Assembly (NCBI GenBank): GCA_938091715.1
Contig: CALKMT010000158.1
Location: forward strand, 1-10,827
Direction: 5' to 3'
Source: an uncultured Litorivicinus sp.
GTDB taxonomy: Bacteria; Pseudomonadota; Gammaproteobacteria; Pseudomonadales; Litorivicinaceae
Length of the DNA stretch: 10,827 bases
Part shown: piece after piece, positions 6,413 through 10,827 of the stretch
How positions within the stretch are numbered: the stretch's first letter is position 1
Layout: each line of letters starts with the position of its first letter
The notes under the pieces: generated by a model
What the model was told of the DNA's origin: nothing
The model's database searches: none
What the model saw: the letters and a program-made list of their open reading frames with translations, nothing else
Position numbers and translations under genes: made by a program

Positions 6413-8302
6413 TTAAGGAATATCCGCCAAGTGGCCCGAGGACTCTAACCACACCCGTCGATCGGCCGCGCGTTTTTTCGACAGCAACAGATCCATGCCT
6501 TGGCGCGTGTCCTCTTCATCCTCGTTCAGCAGCTGGATCAAGCGTCGGGTGTCCCGGTCCATGACCGTTTCCCGAAGCTGCAGGGGGTTCATCTCGCCGA
6601 GGCCCTTAAATCGGGTGACCGACACCTTGACCGTGCGCTTTTCCGCTTTAATCCGATCCATGACCCCCTGACGCTCATCCTCGTCCAGGGCATAAAATAC
6701 GTCCTTGCCGGCATCAATCCGGTACAGCGGCGGCATGGCCACGTACACATGGCCGGCCTTGACCAAGGCCGGGAAGTGTTGGCAAAACAGGGCGCACAAC
6801 AACGTGGCAATGTGCGCGCCATCCGAATCCGCATCCGCCAGAATGCATACTTTGCCGTAGCGCAGGCCCTCTAGATTGGCGCTGCCAGGATCCACCCCGA
6901 TGGCTACAGCGATGTCGTGTACTTCTTGGCTGGCCAGGATTTCGCTGCTGTCGACCTCCCAGGTGTTCAGGATCTTGCCGCGCAAGGGCATGACCGCCTG
7001 GAACTCGCGATCCCGAGCCTGCTTAGCGCTGCCGCCGGCGGAATCACCCTCGACCAAGAACAACTCGCCGTTCATCGCATCATTGGCGCTGCAATCCGCC
7101 AATTTGCCCGGCAGCGCCGGTCCTTGGGTGATTTTCTTGCGGGCGACTTTTTTGCGCGCCTTGAGCCGGCTTTGTGCCGCGCTGATGGCCAATTCGGCCA
7201 GGGCATCCCCGACCGTTGGATTGGCGTTCAGGTACAAGCTAAAGGCGTCCTTGACCACGCCACTGACAAAAGGCGCACAGGAGCGAGAACTCAAACGTTC
7301 TTTGGTTTGACCGGCAAATTGCGGATCGCCCATTTTAACGCTAAGCACGTAACTACAACGGTCCCACAGGTCTTCCGGGGCCAGCTTTAATCCCTTGGGC
7401 AGCAAGGAGCGAAACTCACAATATTCCCGCAGGGCCTCGGTCAATCCGGTCCTTAACCCATTAACGTGGGTTCCGCCCAGAGCCGTGGGCACCAGGTTGA
7501 CGTAGGATTCGGTGACATAATCCCCGCCCTCGGGCAACCAGGTCAGGGCCCAATCCACCATTTCGTCCTCGCCCTCAAAGCTGCCAACAAAGGGCAGCTC
7601 GGGCAACAGGGGCTGATCCCCCAACGCTTGAGTCAAGTATTCGGACAGACCGGCCTCGAAACACCAGACTTCGTTGTCATCGGGCTGAGCATCGTGACGA
7701 AATTCGATGGTCAGACCCGGGCACAACACGGCTTTGGCCCGCAACAGATGCTTGAGTGCCTTAACCGCGTATTTTGGCGTGTCAAAAAAGCTAGCATCGG
7801 GCCAGAAGGTAACCTGCGAGCCGGTGTTGCGCTGACCCACCTTGCCGATCACCGTCAGGGGCTCGACCGCATCGCCGTTGGCAAACGCCATGTGATGAAT
7901 TTGCGCGTCTTTTTTAACTTCGACTTCGACCCGGGTCGACAGGGCGTTGACCACGCTGACGCCAACCCCGTGCAAACCGCCGGAAAACTTGTAGCTATCG
8001 CCGGAAAACTTCCCCCCCGCATGCAGCCGGGTCAGGATTAACTCGACGCCTGGCACCCCGTGCTCGGGGTGAATGTCGACCGGCATGCCACGGCCGTTGT
8101 CCAGCACCTTGACGCCGCCATCGGTTAGCAGCGTGATTTCAATTCGGTCACAGTGCCCGCCCATGGCCTCGTCGACCGAGTTGTCGACGACTTCTTGGAT
8201 CAGGTGATTCGGGCGGGTCGTGTCGGTGTACATGCCGGGGCGACGGCGAACGGGGTCCAGTCCACTGAGGACTTCAATACTCTGGGCGTTGTAGTTGGTC
8301 AT
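6413..8302 (-). CDS. parE: DNA topoisomerase IV subunit B
   Basis: ParE is the ATPase subunit of topoisomerase IV. The product is 629 aa, matching E. coli ParE (630) and lacking the roughly 170-residue insert of proteobacterial GyrB. The GHKL ATPase domain shows VDNSVDEA (39-46), DNGRGMPVD (68-76) and GGLHGVG (108-114). The transducer region has QTKERLSS (332-339). The TOPRIM domain has EGDSAGGSA (418-426) and the metal-binding DADSDG (490-495), followed by RFKGLGEMN (564-572). ParE is the call over GyrB because of the length and the MTNYNAQSIEVL-type N-terminus. The ATG at 8302 fits the family. A GTG seven codons upstream (8323) would add residues not seen in ParE, and the local ribosome binding site is weak for both. 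It heads the series parE - small gene - parC - serB, all on the minus strand. Confidence 0.97.
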   Translation of the reverse strand: MTNYNAQSIEVLSGLDPVRRRPGMYTDTTRPNHLIQEVVDNSVDEAMGGHCDRIEITLLTDGGVKVLDNGRGMPVDIHPEHGVPGVELILTRLHAGGKFSGDSYKFSGGLHGVGVSVVNALSTRVEVEVKKDAQIHHMAFANGDAVEPLTVIGKVGQRNTGSQVTFWPDASFFDTPKYAVKALKHLLRAKAVLCPGLTIEFRHDAQPDDNEVWCFEAGLSEYLTQALGDQPLLPELPFVGSFEGEDEMVDWALTWLPEGGDYVTESYVNLVPTALGGTHVNGLRTGLTEALREYCEFRSLLPKGLKLAPEDLWDRCSYVLSVKMGDPQFAGQTKERLSSRSCAPFVSGVVKDAFSLYLNANPTVGDALAELAISAAQSRLKARKKVARKKITQGPALPGKLADCSANDAMNGELFLVEGDSAGGSAKQARDREFQAVMPLRGKILNTWEVDSSEILASQEVHDIAVAIGVDPGSANLEGLRYGKVCILADADSDGAHIATLLCALFCQHFPALVKAGHVYVAMPPLYRIDAGKDVFYALDEDERQGVMDRIKAEKRTVKVSVTRFKGLGEMNPLQLRETVMDRDTRRLIQLLNEDEEDTRQGMDLLLSKKRAADRRVWLESSGHLADIP

Positions 8303-8324
8303 GCGCGTGAGTATGCCGATCACA

Positions 8325-8353
8325 TTCCTAGCCTGCCAGTGGTATCCTGTCGT
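8325..8353 (-). promoter_or_regulatory. Candidate parE promoter (-35 and -10)
   Basis: On the minus strand ACGACA (8353-8348) and TAGGAA (8330-8325) are separated by 17 bases. They match the sigma-70 consensus at 4 of 6 and 3 of 6 positions, and would start transcription about 16 bases before the parE ATG. The -35 overlaps the candidate rlmI -10 on the other strand. The match is only fair. Confidence 0.3.
8343..8348 (+). promoter_or_regulatory. Candidate extended -10 of the rlmI promoter
   Basis: TATCCT preceded by TGG (8340-8342) resembles an extended -10 (TGN-TATAAT, 4 of 6), 25 bases upstream of the rlmI ATG. No good -35 is seen at the usual spacing, which extended -10 promoters can tolerate. 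Confidence 0.35.
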
Positions 8354-8373
8354 TTCGACTCAAAGGAATGCGT

Positions 8374-9552
8374 ATGCGACCCACCCTGACCCTGAACCCC
8401 GGCGCCGATCGGCGATTGCGCGCGGGCCATCCTTGGATTTTTTCCAATGAAATTCGTGCCCTGGCCGAGAACAAGACCCTAGAGCCCGGCGCGCTGTGCA
8501 ATTTGCAAACGGAAAAAGGGGAACTGTTAGGCGTTGGCACCTACAACCGCCATGCGCTAATTGCCTTTCGCCTGCTGGATCGCAATGCCGAAGCCGTTAT
8601 CGATGCGGATTGGTTCGAGGCGCGCCTGGCCCGGGCCATGGAAACTCGTGAATGCGTCTATCCCGGGGGCTTTTACCGCTGGGTGCACTCAGAATCCGAC
8701 CAACTGCCGGGCTTGGTCATAGACCGCTATGGCGACGCCATTAGCCTGCAATTGAACACCGCTGGCATGGATGCCTTGCGTGGCCCGCTGATCGAGGCCC
8801 TGGACCGCTTAATGGACTGCACCACCTTGGTGATTCGCGGCGACACCGCTCAACGCGAACACGAAGGCCTGGAACCCGACATCGAAGTGTTGCGGGGCGA
8901 CGGAGAACAGGTGGAGTTGGTCGAAAACGGACTCAGCTTTGTTACCACCCTGACCCAGGGCCAAAAAACCGGTTGGTTTTATGATCAGCGCGACAGCCGC
9001 GCATTGCTGGCCAGCCTGGTCAGTCAGTTCGAGGCGCCCAGCGTATTCGACGGTTACACCTACGCCGGTGGATTTGCCATCGCCATGGCCACCCAGGGCG
9101 CCACAGTTACGGGTGTTGATCGCAGTGGCCCGGCCCTAGAGCTGGCGGCCCAGAGCGCCGACATGAACGACGTCAGCATCAACTGGATCAAAGCGGACGT
9201 GTTCAACGTGCTCGAGCGGGCGGCCCAGAACAAAGAGCAATATGACCTGGTCAACCTAGACCCGCCGGCATTCGCCAAGGCCAAGAAATCATTGCGCCAA
9301 GGCCTAAGGGGCTATCGAAAATTAACCCGCTTAGGCGCGGACATTACCGGCCCTGGTGGGTTTTTGGTGGTCCACTCCTGCTCGCACCATGTGGACATTA
9401 CGGCCTTGACCGAGCAGGTATCCCGGGGCATCACCGATGCCGGTCGGACGGCACAAATCCTGTTTACCCTCGGCGCTGCGGCGGATCACCCGGGTCTGCC
9501 TCAATTGCCCGAAAGCCAGTACCTCAAGGGTCTGGTTATGCGTCTGGACTAA
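8374..9552 (+). CDS. rlmI: 23S rRNA (cytosine-C5)-methyltransferase RlmI-like (YccW)
   Basis: The RlmI family methylates C5 of a 23S rRNA cytosine (C1962 in E. coli) using S-adenosylmethionine. The 392-aa product (E. coli 396) has an N-terminal PUA-type RNA-binding region (about 1-75, with RAGHPWIFSNEI), a middle domain with ESDQLPGLVIDRYG (107-120), and GQKTGWFYDQRDSR (196-209), which is very characteristic of the family. The Rossmann methyltransferase domain carries YTYAGGFA (228-235), the SAM-acid GVDRS (247-251), motif IV DPPAF (296-300) and the catalytic cysteine Cys336 in HSCSHHV. The end DHPGLPQLPESQYLKG matches RlmI. ATG 8374 is preferred over in-frame ATG 8368 because AGGA (8364-8367) directly abuts the latter but sits 6 bases from the former. 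The gene is alone on this strand, and its TAA overlaps the stop of the convergent downstream gene. A paralogous rRNA methyltransferase specificity cannot be excluded. Confidence 0.92.
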   Translation: MRPTLTLNPGADRRLRAGHPWIFSNEIRALAENKTLEPGALCNLQTEKGELLGVGTYNRHALIAFRLLDRNAEAVIDADWFEARLARAMETRECVYPGGFYRWVHSESDQLPGLVIDRYGDAISLQLNTAGMDALRGPLIEALDRLMDCTTLVIRGDTAQREHEGLEPDIEVLRGDGEQVELVENGLSFVTTLTQGQKTGWFYDQRDSRALLASLVSQFEAPSVFDGYTYAGGFAIAMATQGATVTGVDRSGPALELAAQSADMNDVSINWIKADVFNVLERAAQNKEQYDLVNLDPPAFAKAKKSLRQGLRGYRKLTRLGADITGPGGFLVVHSCSHHVDITALTEQVSRGITDAGRTAQILFTLGAAADHPGLPQLPESQYLKGLVMRLD

Positions 9553-10827
9553 GGCTGAAACTGCGCCCGCAGCTTGGCCCCCTCGGCCGGTTGCAGGGCG
9601 CTGACCCAGCGCAAATGATCAACCAGCTGTTGGCGCTGATCCAGTAAGGCGTACGCCTGCGCCAGCGCATTCCAAACCGCCGGCCCCTGCCAGCGGGTTT
9701 GCATCGATTCAAGCGAGGGCAGCAGCTCGCCCACCCAAGCGGCATTGGATTGACTGAGTGCGATCCGCGACAGGGTCAAAATCCAGAAATCCGTAGCCTC
9801 GCGTCCCAGAATGAAATGATTCAACTCCGGATCCTGGGCCCGACGTTCGATGTGCTCCGCCAGCGGTAACTCTGGGCGTTTTGCTCGGGTCCAATTCTGA
9901 TACGACAGCCAACCGGTATGCACCAGAGTGATCACCGCCACCAACGAGAACGTGGCAATCACGCCGGGCCACAGGGGTTTAAGTTGCATAGGGCGTTGCG
10001 GCAACAAATCCCGACGCACGGTGCTGACAATGATCAGTCCCGCCAGCCACCAATGCACCCCTGAAGTATGCAACGGAAACTCGGTTTGGGTGTGCAGCAA
10101 CATCGGCCCCAGCGCGGCACAAAACAACAGCGCCGACGGATTTCGCCGCAGCCCCAAGTACAAAATGCTGACCACCCAGGGCAGTAGTACAAAAACCCAT
10201 CCGAACAGGCCCATTTCAACCCACCACAGCAAGGTTTCGTTGTGCGGATGATTCAAGTAATTCACATAGCTCAGCGACACACCGGACTGAGCAAGGCTGA
10301 CAAACACCGGATGAAAGGCCTCGGTAAAGCTGCCCAGACCATGCCCGGTCCAGGGCGCCTGTAACCCTGTGTGCCAGGCCACCTGCCACATGCTAAGCCG
10401 GACTGAGGTACTGCGTCCGTCAGCCAGATCGGCCATGCGGGCGTTAATGTCTTCAATCGGCAGATAGATCGTGAGTGCCAGGGCTGCGATGACGCTGATC
10501 AACGGAACCCACAACCCAGCCCCTCGCCAGCCGCGCCAGACAGCGGCCAGCAGCAATAACCCCACACAGATCGAGACCCCAACCGAGCCGGTGCGCGATC
10601 CGGACAAATAAATGCACCAGGCCACAAAGAACGCCATCACCCCCAGCGCCAGGTGACCTGTCCATGACTGACGCTGGGCTCGCAAGCGCATGGCCCAGGC
10701 CCAAATCAGAGCAGACCCCAGAAAACTGGCGAACACGTTACGCTGCTGGAAGCCCCCCTCGGGCAATTTCATGACCAAGGGAAGCGAGTGCAGCCATTCA
10801 GGACGATTTAAATAATTCGCCGTCGGC
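9549..10827 (-). CDS. O-antigen ligase/polymerase-like membrane protein (PglL/Wzy superfamily), 5' end outside window
   Basis: The frame is open from the window edge to TAG 9549, giving 425 visible codons; no start is needed because no stop occurs before 10827. Near the visible N-terminus is GGFQQRNVFASFL (24-36), like the GxxxQxNxxA segment of PglL-type oligosaccharyltransferases. Several hydrophobic segments follow (about 31-48, 56-75, 82-97, 103-124). A periplasmic-type loop holds RLSMWQVAW and APWTGHGLGSF (about 143-167), then NHPHNE (192-197) with the His expected in this superfamily. Three more membrane segments follow (about 199-226, 230-268, 285-307), and then a soluble helical tail of about 110 residues. 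These proteins move lipid-linked glycans in the periplasm: O-antigen ligation, O-antigen polymerisation or pilin O-glycosylation. The soluble tail favours PglL-like (Wzy_C) proteins, but substrate cannot be told from sequence. Confidence 0.78.
   Translation of the reverse strand, partial: PTANYLNRPEWLHSLPLVMKLPEGGFQQRNVFASFLGSALIWAWAMRLRAQRQSWTGHLALGVMAFFVAWCIYLSGSRTGSVGVSICVGLLLLAAVWRGWRGAGLWVPLISVIAALALTIYLPIEDINARMADLADGRSTSVRLSMWQVAWHTGLQAPWTGHGLGSFTEAFHPVFVSLAQSGVSLSYVNYLNHPHNETLLWWVEMGLFGWVFVLLPWVVSILYLGLRRNPSALLFCAALGPMLLHTQTEFPLHTSGVHWWLAGLIIVSTVRRDLLPQRPMQLKPLWPGVIATFSLVAVITLVHTGWLSYQNWTRAKRPELPLAEHIERRAQDPELNHFILGREATDFWILTLSRIALSQSNAAWVGELLPSLESMQTRWQGPAVWNALAQAYALLDQRQQLVDHLRWVSALQPAEGAKLRAQFQP

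Noticed and set aside
6917..7390. 157-codon open frame on the plus strand
   Set aside because: Antisense to the parE TOPRIM region. It overlaps another open plus-strand frame (6876-7310), showing that several frames are open by base composition alone.
7466..8041. 191-codon open frame on the plus strand
   Set aside because: It lies wholly antisense to the conserved GHKL and transducer part of parE, has no recognisable motif and no good ribosome binding site. Long antisense frames are expected opposite GC-rich genes.
8303..8323. Upstream GTG start for ParE
   Set aside because: It adds seven residues absent from ParE relatives and would lie upstream of the predicted transcription start. The ATG at 8302 matches the family N-terminus.

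Overview
This window (about 10.8 kb, GC-rich) looks like ordinary chromosomal housekeeping DNA from a gammaproteobacterium. The proteins closely follow gammaproteobacterial families: an EF-P of exactly 188 residues with the Lys34 loop next to an EpmA-type ligase, ParE and ParC with Escherichia-like motifs, SerB, RlmI and a FimX-like protein. The order fimX - serB - parC - (small gene) - parE recalls the Pseudomonas aeruginosa fimX/serB/parC/parE region, as far as I remember it, so a Pseudomonas-like or marine gammaproteobacterium is likely. I cannot name a genus. I see no tRNA or rRNA gene, CRISPR array, insertion sequence or prophage gene.

Layout. Positions 1-1012 (minus) hold efp followed by the start of epmA, joined by a one-base TGATG overlap: a translation factor and the ligase that modifies it. 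Divergent from efp, positions 1127-3088 (plus) hold a FimX-like type IV pilus regulator (receiver-like, PAS, degenerate GGDEF, degenerate EAL). One in-frame TGA at 2123-2125 splits it into two open halves. Positions 3085-8302 (minus) hold a parE - small gene - parC - serB series. ParE and ParC are the two subunits of topoisomerase IV. Between them lies a 53-codon gene with a strong ribosome binding site that I do not recognise. serB starts inside the parC stop codon. Positions 8374-9552 (plus) hold rlmI, a 23S rRNA cytosine methyltransferase, divergent from parE across 71 bases. Positions 9549-10827 (minus) hold the 3' part of a membrane protein of the O-antigen ligase/polymerase-like superfamily (PglL/Wzy type), cut by the window edge.

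The region is very compact. Both convergent junctions (fimX/serB and rlmI/membrane protein) have interlocked stop codons, with no room for a dedicated terminator between genes. The only gaps longer than 50 bases are 1013-1126 and 8303-8373 (divergent promoter regions) and 6322-6412 (after parE, with a GC-rich hairpin). The items most worth a second look are the nonsense codon in the fimX homologue, the small gene inside the topoisomerase IV cluster, and the paired stop-codon overlaps. I found no convincing sign of an entirely new system.
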